The notes beneath the pieces are model-generated. The model was not told the DNA's origin. It did no database searches and worked only from the letters and a program-made list of their open reading frames with translations. A program made the position numbers and the translations under genes. Below are positions 36,127-44,189 of a stretch of DNA of 64,000 nucleotides, piece after piece; the first letter of the stretch is position 1; the number at the start of each line of letters is the position of its first letter. The stretch is from Saprospiraceae bacterium (lineage in GTDB: Bacteria > Bacteroidota > Bacteroidia > Chitinophagales > Saprospiraceae). Where the stretch lies: assembly GCA_020628645.1 (NCBI GenBank), contig JAHDES010000003.1, positions 186,001-250,000 of the forward strand, written 5' to 3'.

Positions 36127-38031
36127 ATGTTCAAATACTTATCCTATATTTTTGTCATATGGATAGGAATGGGCTTCAATCTATTACAAGCACAAGACCT
36201 TGAGCTGTCCCTTGCTCATCATACTGTTTCATCTGGAGATACAGTTGAAGTAGAAGTGATTACTACCAACTTCTCCGATATTTTAAGTGTGCAATATTCT
36301 ATCAACTGGAATCCATCAGTAATACAATTTATTGAGCGAAAAGATATGGATCTTGAATATGTTGCAGTAGGTTCTTCTGATAGTGAAACAGGTAATTTGC
36401 GTATTTCTTGGTTCGATATAGAAGGTGACGGAGAGTCACTTGTAGATGGAGAAGTAATGATTGCTTTTAAATTTCTTACTGTTGGAAATGGAGGTGATTA
36501 TACTGATTTAATGCTCACAGGAAGCCCTTTAGAAATTCAAGTAAATAATAATTTTAATCCAGATTTTTTAACTATTAACAATGGTTCTGTAAGTATTGTA
36601 GAACAGGAAATGGTGAACGTTAGTGCTAGTATCAATAATGTACCTTGTGCAGGAGAAGCAAATGGAAATATTGATATTTTAGTAGATGGCGAGGGCACGT
36701 ATACCTTTGAATGGAATGGACCAAATGACTTTAGTTCAAATGAACCGGATGTTTCTAATCTTTTAGCAGGAGATTATACCTTATCTATTTTTGATGCAGA
36801 CGGAATCATGGTATTAGATACGATGTTTTCTATTACAGAACCACTTTCCATTTTACAAATTGCATCTATTGAAACAGATACAACGGATTGTGATAAAGCA
36901 AATGGAACTGTTTTTATCACCGCACAAGGAGGAACATCTCCCTATACTTATGATATTGGTTTTGGTATAATGAACCAAAATATCATTGCTGGTTTAGAAA
37001 CGGGTAGTTATCCAGTTACCGTTTCAGATGCAAATGATTGTATAACAATAGGGTCGTTTTTCATCTTTGCTCCAGATGCTCCAGAGCTTGATCTAGGAGA
37101 AGATATTACAGTTTGTGAAGATAAAACAACCATTATAGAAGGTGGTGCATATGACAACTATCTTTGGTCAAATGGGGCAACAGAACCAGAATTATTCGTC
37201 AGTTCTCCAGGAGTGTACAGTTTAACAATCACAGATGAACGTGAATGTACAGCTATTGATAGTATTTTGGTAGAATTTATTGATAATGTAGAATTGTTCT
37301 TAGAAAATGACTCTTTGGGTATTTGTCCAGGCGATTCTATTGCTTTAAACGTTGAATCTAATGGATCGCTTCAATGGCTCGATGAATCATCTACCATTAG
37401 TTTTCAAGAAGAAGGGAGTGTAGTTGCTCGACCTACTACAAGTACTAATTATCAAGTGATTGGCTCAAATGTATGTGGCAGTGATACCTTGATGATACCT
37501 GTTGAAGTGTATCGCATAACAGCAAGTGCAGGACAAGATACTTGTATTGCTTTAGGTACAGATGTACAATTAAATGCATCTGGTGGAGCGTATTATTATT
37601 GGATTGGTGGAGATTTCCCACTGACAGATTATGATATTCCTAATCCGTATAGTTCACCAACAGATAGTACCACTTATTCTATTATGATTATTGATGAAAA
37701 TAATTGTACCACTTTTGATTCTATAACAGTTTTAGTGGCGAATAATCCACTGAGTTTTATTCCACATATTAATATGATGACTCCAAATAATGATGGTCAA
37801 AATGATCAGCTTGATTTTGGAGATTTAAGTAAATATGGGCCAAATACACTTCGAGTGTTTAATCGATGGGGAGATATCGTTTTTGAACAAATTGATTACC
37901 CAAAGAATAATGTTTATTTCGATGGTACTTATAAAGGACAAGAGCTTCCTGCTGGAAATTATTATTACGTATTAGCCTTTCGAGAGCAAGAAACACTGAA
38001 ACAAACATTGACCATCGTCAGAGACGAATAA
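36127..38031 (+). CDS. Secreted protein with cohesin-like head, SprB-like units and gliding-type (CHU_C) T9SS tail
   Basis: A 634-residue secreted protein. Signal peptide ~1-22 (ending LLQAQD). Residues ~23-155 form a cohesin-like domain (DTVEVEVITTNFSDILSVQY) similar to the third one of the giant adhesin. Residues ~160-315 hold two SprB-like units (PCAGEANGNIDILVDGEGTY and DCDKANGTVFITAQGGTSPY). Ig-like or PKD-like segments follow. The last ~85 residues are the gliding motility-associated CHU_C / type B sorting domain (MTPNNDGQNDQLDF, VFNRWGDIVFE, LPAGNYYYVL). Type B proteins depend on a SprF-like partner, and one lies directly downstream. It is probably secreted to the surface together with the giant adhesin. 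Confidence 0.88.
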   Translation: MFKYLSYIFVIWIGMGFNLLQAQDLELSLAHHTVSSGDTVEVEVITTNFSDILSVQYSINWNPSVIQFIERKDMDLEYVAVGSSDSETGNLRISWFDIEGDGESLVDGEVMIAFKFLTVGNGGDYTDLMLTGSPLEIQVNNNFNPDFLTINNGSVSIVEQEMVNVSASINNVPCAGEANGNIDILVDGEGTYTFEWNGPNDFSSNEPDVSNLLAGDYTLSIFDADGIMVLDTMFSITEPLSILQIASIETDTTDCDKANGTVFITAQGGTSPYTYDIGFGIMNQNIIAGLETGSYPVTVSDANDCITIGSFFIFAPDAPELDLGEDITVCEDKTTIIEGGAYDNYLWSNGATEPELFVSSPGVYSLTITDERECTAIDSILVEFIDNVELFLENDSLGICPGDSIALNVESNGSLQWLDESSTISFQEEGSVVARPTTSTNYQVIGSNVCGSDTLMIPVEVYRITASAGQDTCIALGTDVQLNASGGAYYYWIGGDFPLTDYDIPNPYSSPTDSTTYSIMIIDENNCTTFDSITVLVANNPLSFIPHINMMTPNNDGQNDQLDFGDLSKYGPNTLRVFNRWGDIVFEQIDYPKNNVYFDGTYKGQELPAGNYYYVLAFREQETLKQTLTIVRDE

Positions 38032-38142
38032 AATGATATGATGAAACTAGCCTTGTCTAGTAAGTAGCCTAACTTATTTGCTTGTCGAATAACTGCATTC
38101 ATCATAAAAAGAGTAAATAACTGACTGTAAGAAAATTATGAA

Positions 38143-38173
38143 CCCTGCCCGACTGGTCAGGTGGGGATTTTTT
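38143..38173 (+). terminator. Hairpin terminator after the CHU_C gene
   Basis: CCCTGCCCGA (38143-38152), loop CTGG, TCAGGTGGGG (38157-38166) pair with two G-U wobbles and one mismatch, followed by ATTTTTTG. It is GC-rich against an AT-rich background. Confidence 0.65.
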
Positions 38174-38308
38174 GATGAATCTTAAAAGCAGTTATTGACC
38201 AAATAATTAGGTAAACCTACTTAGGTTTATTCAAGCAATTTAATTTAAAAAATACATGTAGATCAAAGGATACTACATGTTCAAGAATAAGGGGATAAAT
38301 TAGTGCTT

Positions 38309-38509
38309 CTAGTTTTTACATCTTTTCAAAAAGAATACTTTTCGATTAGATGAATGCCTAGGGGAAAGAAATTTTCTAGAGCAAATCCGCTCTTCACTAA
38401 GATGTTGATGTTTAAATGCAGAAGCTGGCATTCGATGGGACGATTGCTGGTTTCTGCCAAACATTTGCATTATCCAAATTAAACCACAAAAGGCGCAAAA
38501 GAAAATCAT
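38309..38509 (-). CDS. Doubtful small membrane peptide
   Basis: A 66-codon frame with ATG at 38509. The first ~18 residues are hydrophobic (MIFFCAFCGLIWIMQMFG) and the remainder is basic and rich in Ser, His and Arg. That could be a one-pass membrane peptide or the antisense of non-coding DNA. I do not recognise it, and no good promoter was found. Confidence 0.25.
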   Translation of the reverse strand: MIFFCAFCGLIWIMQMFGRNQQSSHRMPASAFKHQHLSEERICSRKFLSPRHSSNRKVFFLKRCKN

Positions 38510-38608
38510 TGTTTATTACACAATTGATTTAAGTGCTAAACGAAAATTGCCCCGACAAATTATTATACCAAGTTTTTTAGCATACTACTTATAAAAAACA
38601 TCAACAAC

Positions 38609-39535
38609 ATGACACGATTTATATTTTTTCTAGCTTTTATAATAGCCACCCAAGCGTATAGCCAGCAATTAGTAGATGCTAGTTTGTTTAGTAGTAATCG
38701 GTTCGCTTGGAATCCTGCTACTACTGCACCAATGAATTCATGGGAAGCGGGCTTAAATTACCGCCAACAATGGACAGGCTTCAATGATGCTCCTCGTACA
38801 GCCATTCTTAGTTATCAGCATCCATTTATTGACCACAATATGAGTATAGGAGTGTTTATACAGCATGATAACATTCATCCATTAAAAGCAAATTCTATTT
38901 CTTTTACGTATGCTTATAAAATTAAAGCATTTCGATATGGACAATTTTCAATCGGTCTTTTAGGAACATTGAGTGAATATCATGTGAATAGTAATAATAT
39001 TGTAGTCAACAGCTTTGATGATCGTTTGATACCTGCTGATGAGACTTCTCAAATGATTCCCAATGGAGGTTTTGGAGTTTATTTTCAATCTTTTGCCGAG
39101 AATGATTTTGAACGAACCTATTTTTATGTAGGCGGAGGTATAAATCAATTCTTTAAATCAAATATATTATTTGATAGTGATCAATATCCCTCCAATTTTA
39201 AACGTGCAATGCATGCCAATGCCCAAGCAGGTGTACGTGTTATACAAGATCATTGGGCATTTGAACCGAGTGTTTGGGTCGATTATGTGGATGCATCTAT
39301 CTATCACACTACTGCCAAACTTCATGTTGAACACTATGAAACCTTTTGGGCGGCACTTGCTTATAACTCTAATCGCACCGCTTTTTTACAAGTGGGTTTA
39401 ATTCTTAAAAATGGTGTTTTCAAAGATGGACTTTGCCGTATCGGAACACAGGCCTCTTACAATTTGGGTAAATTAGGGACTTATCAGGGAATGACTTATG
39501 AATTTTTTGCAAGTTATGGTTTGGATTTAGACTAA
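38609..39535 (+). CDS. PorP/SprF family T9SS outer-membrane protein
   Basis: A 308-residue outer-membrane beta-barrel. Signal peptide 1-19 (MTRFIFFLAFIIATQAYSQ). The opening LVDASLFSSNRFAWNPATTA and the YRQQWTGFNDAPRTAILSYQ segment are the family signature, followed by alternating hydrophobic strands to the C-terminus. SprF-type proteins are needed for T9SS export or anchoring of their genetically linked SprB-like adhesin. The position, 577 bases after the CHU_C gene and in the same orientation as the giant adhesin, fits this partnership. Which of the two upstream proteins it serves is inference; the type B protein is the likelier client. Confidence 0.9.
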   Translation: MTRFIFFLAFIIATQAYSQQLVDASLFSSNRFAWNPATTAPMNSWEAGLNYRQQWTGFNDAPRTAILSYQHPFIDHNMSIGVFIQHDNIHPLKANSISFTYAYKIKAFRYGQFSIGLLGTLSEYHVNSNNIVVNSFDDRLIPADETSQMIPNGGFGVYFQSFAENDFERTYFYVGGGINQFFKSNILFDSDQYPSNFKRAMHANAQAGVRVIQDHWAFEPSVWVDYVDASIYHTTAKLHVEHYETFWAALAYNSNRTAFLQVGLILKNGVFKDGLCRIGTQASYNLGKLGTYQGMTYEFFASYGLDLD

Positions 39536-39620
39536 TAATTCATCTGAAAATTCTATTTTAAAAGAGGATCAATTTATCTTCACCCTCTAACAATAATATT
39601 TCAGAATTAAGATGTAAGCC

Positions 39621-40046
39621 ATGTGTTTACAAAAAAGATGGAGCTCCATAATTTTTTTATTAGGAATTAGTAGTCTACCATTTACTCAAGAAAATATATT
39701 CAAAATTGGTGACTATGCTCGTCCAGATTTAGAAAGAAAAATACTTTCTATAACTCCAAATTTAAGAGGAGCAAACTATTTTACTAGAAACGATTTATCC
39801 AATTTGAAGCAAACAACTCTTGATATTGGTTTCCGACTTTATCATAGTAAAAACACTCGAAATACTGATTTTCGATTAGAGTTAAATCGCGGAATACGAG
39901 CAACTATATGAATATCTTATTTCAATCGGACTCGTAGATGAAAACAATTATGCTTTTTTGCAGTCTTAAATGATGTATGGCAATATGAATCTTTCGTTAA
40001 GCCCAATTATCATAAAGTTGAAAATCGAGTAGCACCTCTAAATTAA
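39621..40046 (+). pseudogene. Decayed exported protein gene with two frameshifts
   Basis: An ATG at 39621 opens a 96-codon frame with a signal-peptide-like start (WSSIIFLLGISSLPFTQ) and IFKIGDYARPDLERK. It stops at 39909. Shifting frame near 39890 continues with EYEQLYEYLISIGLVDENNY until a stop at 39967. Shifting back at the T-run near 39955 continues with VLNDVWQYESFVKPNYHKVE and ends at TAA 40044. The three pieces read as one protein of about 140 residues with two single-base indels. Parent family not recognised, perhaps an exported Bacteroidota hypothetical. Confidence 0.6.
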
Positions 40047-40309
40047 TTTCTTTCACTATTACTATTGCTTTTTTGTATCATATCAATCACTATAGCATTT
40101 GCCACTGTTTAAGTCATATACTCAAGAAGATGTATATCAGAATCGGAGTCGAACTAGATTGCCCCATGATTTTGTAAAAAACATAAGCATCTTTAGAGTT
40201 TTCGTCCTCAAGATAAACCAATCCACAATCTTCCATTTCATTTAACATAGGACATGCTGCTCCTAGATGAAAGATTAAGAAAAGGAGGAAACGGTATTAT
40301 CACTTGCAC

Positions 40310-40825
40310 TTACTCCTCTGTTCGTTCTTCTTTTTCGCTTACTGTTTCTTGTTCTTCACCTCCAAAAATTAAATTGGTGCTTGAAAAAGTAGTCCCAAAA
40401 GTATCTGCCAGTGTAATGACTTGTTGCAAGGCATCTAATAACTGTGCTTCCGTGAGTTCTTTTAAGGGATGGGTAAATATGGAAATCACAAAACCTTCAT
40501 ACATACTATATTTAGCATCTAGAGCAGAATGGAAATTAGCCGTTAACATTTTTTCTAGCTCTCCAAATCCAACATCTTTTTCTTCAACAACGGGTGTGAA
40601 AATACGCATTCGATTGCTTGCTTCATCTGTCAAAATAAAAACCAATCGCCCATCTTTTATGACTTGCCAATTACCTTGTTCTCCTTCTATTGGACTTTTT
40701 AGCTCTTTTAAAGCCTTATCCATACGCGCATTGCTCATCCACTTTTCCCGCTTTTGACTAAAACTATCGGTAATTGAAATAATAAAAAGAAAAGTACTTA
40801 ATAAAAAAATGTGATTCGTTTTCAT
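40310..40825 (-). CDS. Small exported protein of unknown function
   Basis: A 171-residue protein from ATG 40825 (an alternative start at 40840 adds five residues). The N-terminus is a signal peptide (MKTNHIFLLSTFLFIISITD, then SFSQ). The mature part is an alpha/beta mix without a lipobox Cys and ends in an acidic tail. No family recognised. The overlapping plus-strand frame (40254-40757) lacks export or domain signals and is a shadow. It is divergent from the WGR gene, with 155 bases between them. Confidence 0.7.
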   Translation of the reverse strand: MKTNHIFLLSTFLFIISITDSFSQKREKWMSNARMDKALKELKSPIEGEQGNWQVIKDGRLVFILTDEASNRMRIFTPVVEEKDVGFGELEKMLTANFHSALDAKYSMYEGFVISIFTHPLKELTEAQLLDALQQVITLADTFGTTFSSTNLIFGGEEQETVSEKEERTEE

Positions 40826-40980
40826 CCTAGTATGTATCAAAGATTTAATAAAGATAGGAAGGCGACTTCTAATAGTTGTTCAAATACAACGCCAAAAAAT
40901 AAGGCAAACTATTTGCTATAACACTACATAAAAGTTTAAACCACAATACTTAACACACTACAGTCTAAATTTTCTCTCAT

Positions 40981-42399
40981 ATGAAAACCTATCTCGAACT
41001 ATCACAAGATGAAGGAACAGCACACAAATTTTATGAAGTAATTGTTGATAACACCGTTTTAAAAATTCGGTATGGAAGAATTGGAACCGATGGGACTACT
41101 TCTTCAAAAGATTTTTCTTCTCCAGATGCTGCCATTAAAGAAGCTGAAAAGAAAATAAAAGCCAAAAAACGGAAAGGCTACGAAGATGCAGTCATGGGCG
41201 TTCGTAAAAAACGGGCAATTACGCGTCGCAGCATCACTAGTACGCGATCTACCGCTAAAAAAGCACCCGTACTTTGGAAATTCCAATCTGGGTCTTCAGC
41301 CTTTGGGATATTTGTCAATGACAAAAGTTGCTGGCTTGGAAATGAACAAGGTCGTATTTTTAAACTCAATCACAATGGTGAAGTCGAAGCACAATTTCAA
41401 TTACCTGATGGAGTCAAATGTATCATTGCCGATGAAGGATGGATTTATGTGGGCTGTGATGATGGTAATGTGTACGATCTAACAGGAAAAATGCCAAGAA
41501 TGGCTTATGAAATCAATGAAGATGTAGACATTTATTGGCTAGATATAAATAATGGCTTACTAGGCGTATCGGATCAAGCAGGTAAAATTCATATTATCAA
41601 TTATGAAGATGAAGAGCAATGGTCGACTAAAAGTGCTGGAAATTCAGGTTGGATGGTTCGATTAGATCGAGAAGGACGGGTTTATCATGGCCATAGTAAA
41701 GGAATTACCTGTTATTATGGTTGGGATGGCTCTACTATTTGGGATCAAACTACAGGAGGGGCAGTTCTTTTTGGATGGCGAACCAATGACTTAGTGATTG
41801 CAGGTACAGCAAATAGGAAAGTTTTAGTTTATGATAATGAAGGGAAACAAAAAGTGAGTTTATCGGCAGATGCTTCTGTTTTTTCTTGTGCGGCATCTGA
41901 AGATGGAAATTATATTTTTGCAGGCGATAATTCTTCTTCTATTTATTGTTTTAATATCAAAGGAGAACGACTTTGGAAATTAGCAAGCACTTGTGGCTCC
42001 GCTTATTCCATGCAATATCATAATGAAAAGGTATACATCGTAACGACTAATGGCTCAATGGCATGTATTGATGCAAGCGAAGCAGCTATTGAAGCAGCTA
42101 AAGAAGGACAAGTTCCGACCATTCAAAATATAAAAGCTCCAGCACCTGTTGCTGTAAGTGATACCAATATTTTAGAAACAGCAAGCGACTCTGCGGTCGG
42201 TGTTAAACTACAATGCATCAAAGAGGGAGGTAAATTACGAGTACGAGTAGCACAATCAGGCTATCATGCTAACTGGAATGTACAATTTCCCAAAAATCTC
42301 CGTATTGAAGGAGCAAAATATATTGTAGATGAAATACATGAGGCAAGCCACGGTTCGTTCTATCGGGCGTTTGGAGATATTTATAAATTAGAAAATTAA
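40981..42399 (+). CDS. WGR domain fused to a PQQ-type beta-propeller
   Basis: A 472-residue cytoplasmic protein. Residues 1-75 are a WGR domain (LSQDEGTAHKFYEVIVDN, then IRYGRIGTDGTTS), a nucleic-acid-binding module known from PARPs and from bacterial proteins. A strongly basic linker (~75-95, RKKRAITRRS) follows. Residues ~95-365 form a WD40/PQQ-like propeller with repeats such as GWIYVGCDDGNVYDLTG and GNYIFAGDNSSSIYCFN. The C-terminal ~80 residues are a separate small domain. No catalytic domain is present. A DNA- or RNA-linked scaffold is inferred. A perfect terminator follows. Confidence 0.85.
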   Translation: MKTYLELSQDEGTAHKFYEVIVDNTVLKIRYGRIGTDGTTSSKDFSSPDAAIKEAEKKIKAKKRKGYEDAVMGVRKKRAITRRSITSTRSTAKKAPVLWKFQSGSSAFGIFVNDKSCWLGNEQGRIFKLNHNGEVEAQFQLPDGVKCIIADEGWIYVGCDDGNVYDLTGKMPRMAYEINEDVDIYWLDINNGLLGVSDQAGKIHIINYEDEEQWSTKSAGNSGWMVRLDREGRVYHGHSKGITCYYGWDGSTIWDQTTGGAVLFGWRTNDLVIAGTANRKVLVYDNEGKQKVSLSADASVFSCAASEDGNYIFAGDNSSSIYCFNIKGERLWKLASTCGSAYSMQYHNEKVYIVTTNGSMACIDASEAAIEAAKEGQVPTIQNIKAPAPVAVSDTNILETASDSAVGVKLQCIKEGGKLRVRVAQSGYHANWNVQFPKNLRIEGAKYIVDEIHEASHGSFYRAFGDIYKLEN

Positions 42400-42408
42400 A
42401 GAATAATA

Positions 42409-42440
42409 GCGTTATCTAAAAGATAGATTTTAGATAACGC
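42409..42440. terminator. Bidirectional terminator between the WGR gene and aat
   Basis: GCGTTATCTAAAA (42409-42421) and TTTTAGATAACGC (42428-42440) form a perfect 13-bp stem with a 6-base loop between convergent genes. Confidence 0.85.
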
Positions 42441-42448
42441 CAACTTTT

Positions 42449-43141
42449 TCAAAACTGTAATTCATCCCATTTTTTAGTGGTGGTAGGAACATTGATATTC
42501 TTTTCCATCAACCGCATAAATTTATCTCTGGAAATACTTCTCGCCCCTAGACTGCCGAGGTGATTGGTGGCTTGTTGGCAATCAATCAATTGATAATCCC
42601 ACTCGATTAATTTTTTAACCAAGCTAATAAAGCCAAATTTAGAAGCATTGCTCACTTTGGTAAACATGGACTCTCCATAAAAGATTTTACCTAAAGAAAC
42701 CCCATATAAACCACCGACTAATTCTCCATTATCCCATACTTCGATCGAATGGGCAATTCCTAATTCATGCAATATACAATAGGCATCCAGCATTTCTTCA
42801 GTAATCCAAGTACCGCCCTCTTGTCCTTTACGCTCATTTTGCTGACAAAGTGTGATTACTTGTCGAAATACACGATCAGCTGTCACCTGAAATTTTTGTT
42901 GATTAAAATAAGGACGCATACTTTTTGATACCTTCAATTCATCAGGAAAAAGCACAAATCGAGGATCGGGTGCCCACCAAATAATTGGATCATCTGGATT
43001 ATACCAGGGGAAAATACCATGTTGGTAGGCTAAGATTAATCGCTCAGGGGAGAGGTCGCCTCCTACTGCCAAAATCCCATCTTCATTTGCATAAGAAGGG
43101 TGTGGAAATCGTAATTCTTCATTGAGCCAATAGAAGGACAT
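42449..43141 (-). CDS. aat: Leucyl/phenylalanyl-tRNA--protein transferase
   Basis: Adds Leu or Phe from aminoacyl-tRNA to N-terminal Lys or Arg of proteins, marking them for ClpAP/ClpS degradation (N-degron pathway). The 230 residues match the usual length. Family motifs are visible: FPHPSYANEDGILAVGGDLS, YQHGIFPWYN, IWWAPDPRFVLFP, GTWITEEMLDAY, and GGLYGVSLGKIFYGESMF. There is no signal peptide. It is a single gene behind a convergent terminator. A near-consensus -7 box (TATACTTG on the minus strand) lies about 25 bases upstream. Confidence 0.97.
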   Translation of the reverse strand: MSFYWLNEELRFPHPSYANEDGILAVGGDLSPERLILAYQHGIFPWYNPDDPIIWWAPDPRFVLFPDELKVSKSMRPYFNQQKFQVTADRVFRQVITLCQQNERKGQEGGTWITEEMLDAYCILHELGIAHSIEVWDNGELVGGLYGVSLGKIFYGESMFTKVSNASKFGFISLVKKLIEWDYQLIDCQQATNHLGSLGARSISRDKFMRLMEKNINVPTTTKKWDELQF

Positions 43142-43676
43142 TTAGGATAATATTAGTTGGAAGTACAAGTATAAATAATCTGTTTTAGAAGATGGAATAA
43201 AGATGTGGTATTTTCTGAAAGAATATTAATTGGGGATACGTCTTTTATGAAAAAGGCTATAATCATCTTAAATGGTCACTCTTTTTAATATAAATTCCTT
43301 TAAAAATGCAAAAAAATATCTTCCGAAAACACAAAATATAATTTGACAAAAACTTAAAACTTACGTTGATATTTTTTCAGGAAAAAAAAATGAAATTATA
43401 TTTCGTATAAAGTAATGTCATTTTTATGTCATAGAATTACCCTTTATATGGATTTGTACTTCTAATAGAAAAGATATATTTTTGATTACCTCTTATATTA
43501 TGAATATTCAAAACTTACAACTAGAAAAAACTCTTTTTACAATATAAAAAACTAACGATTATAAATAATCAAATTAAAATTTGGATTCAATAGACCTTGT
43601 GAGAATCAATGTAGTTAGTAATTCTTATTTCTTTTAATCCAGTATTACTTCATCTAATCACTTAAAATTCTATTCT
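43142..43676. other. Intergenic region before the EAD11-like gene
   Basis: About 535 AT-rich bases. No gene, tRNA or strong hairpin seen. It contains a short direct repeat (ATGTCATTTTTATGTCAT) near 43425-43435. No exact -7 box was found for the downstream gene. Confidence 0.5.
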
Positions 43677-43919
43677 ATGAATGAACGATTTGAAGAAATA
43701 AAAAATAAAATCACGAATGGAGATTTAGGTGGAGCTATTGTCATTATCCGTAAACATTTGTACGAGGTAGAGGATATGGAATTTAAAAATAGTTTACGTA
43801 TTATCTGTTTTGATTACAATAGCTTGTTAAAACTTATCAATAAAGGAACAATAGGGCTAGAAGTAGAACGCCAAGAAAAAAGAACAATCGCCAGTCGAAT
43901 CTTAAATTTACTCCATTAA
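43677..43919 (+). CDS. Small orphan effector-associated-domain-like (EAD11-like) protein
   Basis: An 80-residue all-helical protein. The pattern (IKNKITNGDLGGAIVIIRKH near the start, LRIICFDYNSLLKLINKGTI in the middle, then an E..R... stretch ending in RILNLLH) resembles effector-associated domain 11, a small helical adaptor that pairs homotypically with the same domain fused to proteases, TIR or NTPase proteins in bacterial conflict systems. Here it stands alone, flanked by long intergenic regions, with aat upstream and aconitase downstream. The match is by eye, so family membership is moderate. A matching effector should be elsewhere in the genome. Confidence 0.55.
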   Translation: MNERFEEIKNKITNGDLGGAIVIIRKHLYEVEDMEFKNSLRIICFDYNSLLKLINKGTIGLEVERQEKRTIASRILNLLH

Positions 43920-44082
43920 AAATAATATTTTAACTATCCCCAAAATCAGAAGATTTATCATTTCAGTTTCAATTTTTCAAAACTTTAGATCCTAATTATC
44001 AAGCATTTAGAAGAATGTTTTTTCCCAAAAAAAGCTCTTTTCTACAATAAAAAAATAGTGTGAAAATTACCCACAAAAATTG

Positions 44083-44090
44083 TATTTTTG
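44083..44090 (+). promoter_or_regulatory. Candidate -7 box of aconitase
   Basis: TATTTTTG, an exact TAnnTTTG match. The leader to the ATG at 44190 would be about 90 bases. A well-spaced -33 TTG is not present. Confidence 0.5.
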
Positions 44091-44105
44091 CCCCAAGTTA
44101 ATAGA

Positions 44106-44158
44106 TCAGGTTGGTACAAATAAATCCTTTTGTAGATAAATGCGTACAACTCACCTGA
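44106..44158 (+). promoter_or_regulatory. Structured leader of aconitase mRNA
   Basis: TCAGGT (44106-44111) pairs with ACCTGA (44153-44158), and GTAC (44114-44117) with GTAC (44144-44147). Alternatively TACAAA (44115-44120) pairs with TTTGTA (44129-44134). The two inner pairings share bases and could exclude each other. A regulatory role is inference. Confidence 0.35.
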
Positions 44159-44189
44159 CGGTTTATTCACCTACTAAATTTATACCACT

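Larger units (their letters stand above)
38032..38608. other. Intergenic region before the SprF-like gene
   Basis: About 577 bases. It holds a hairpin terminator at 38143-38173 and a doubtful 66-codon minus-strand frame at 38309-38509. No exact -7 box was seen for the SprF-like gene. Confidence 0.5.

Noticed and set aside
40254-40757. A 167-codon plus-strand frame
   Set aside because: It lies antisense to the minus-strand gene with a clear signal peptide (40310-40825) and has no domain of its own.
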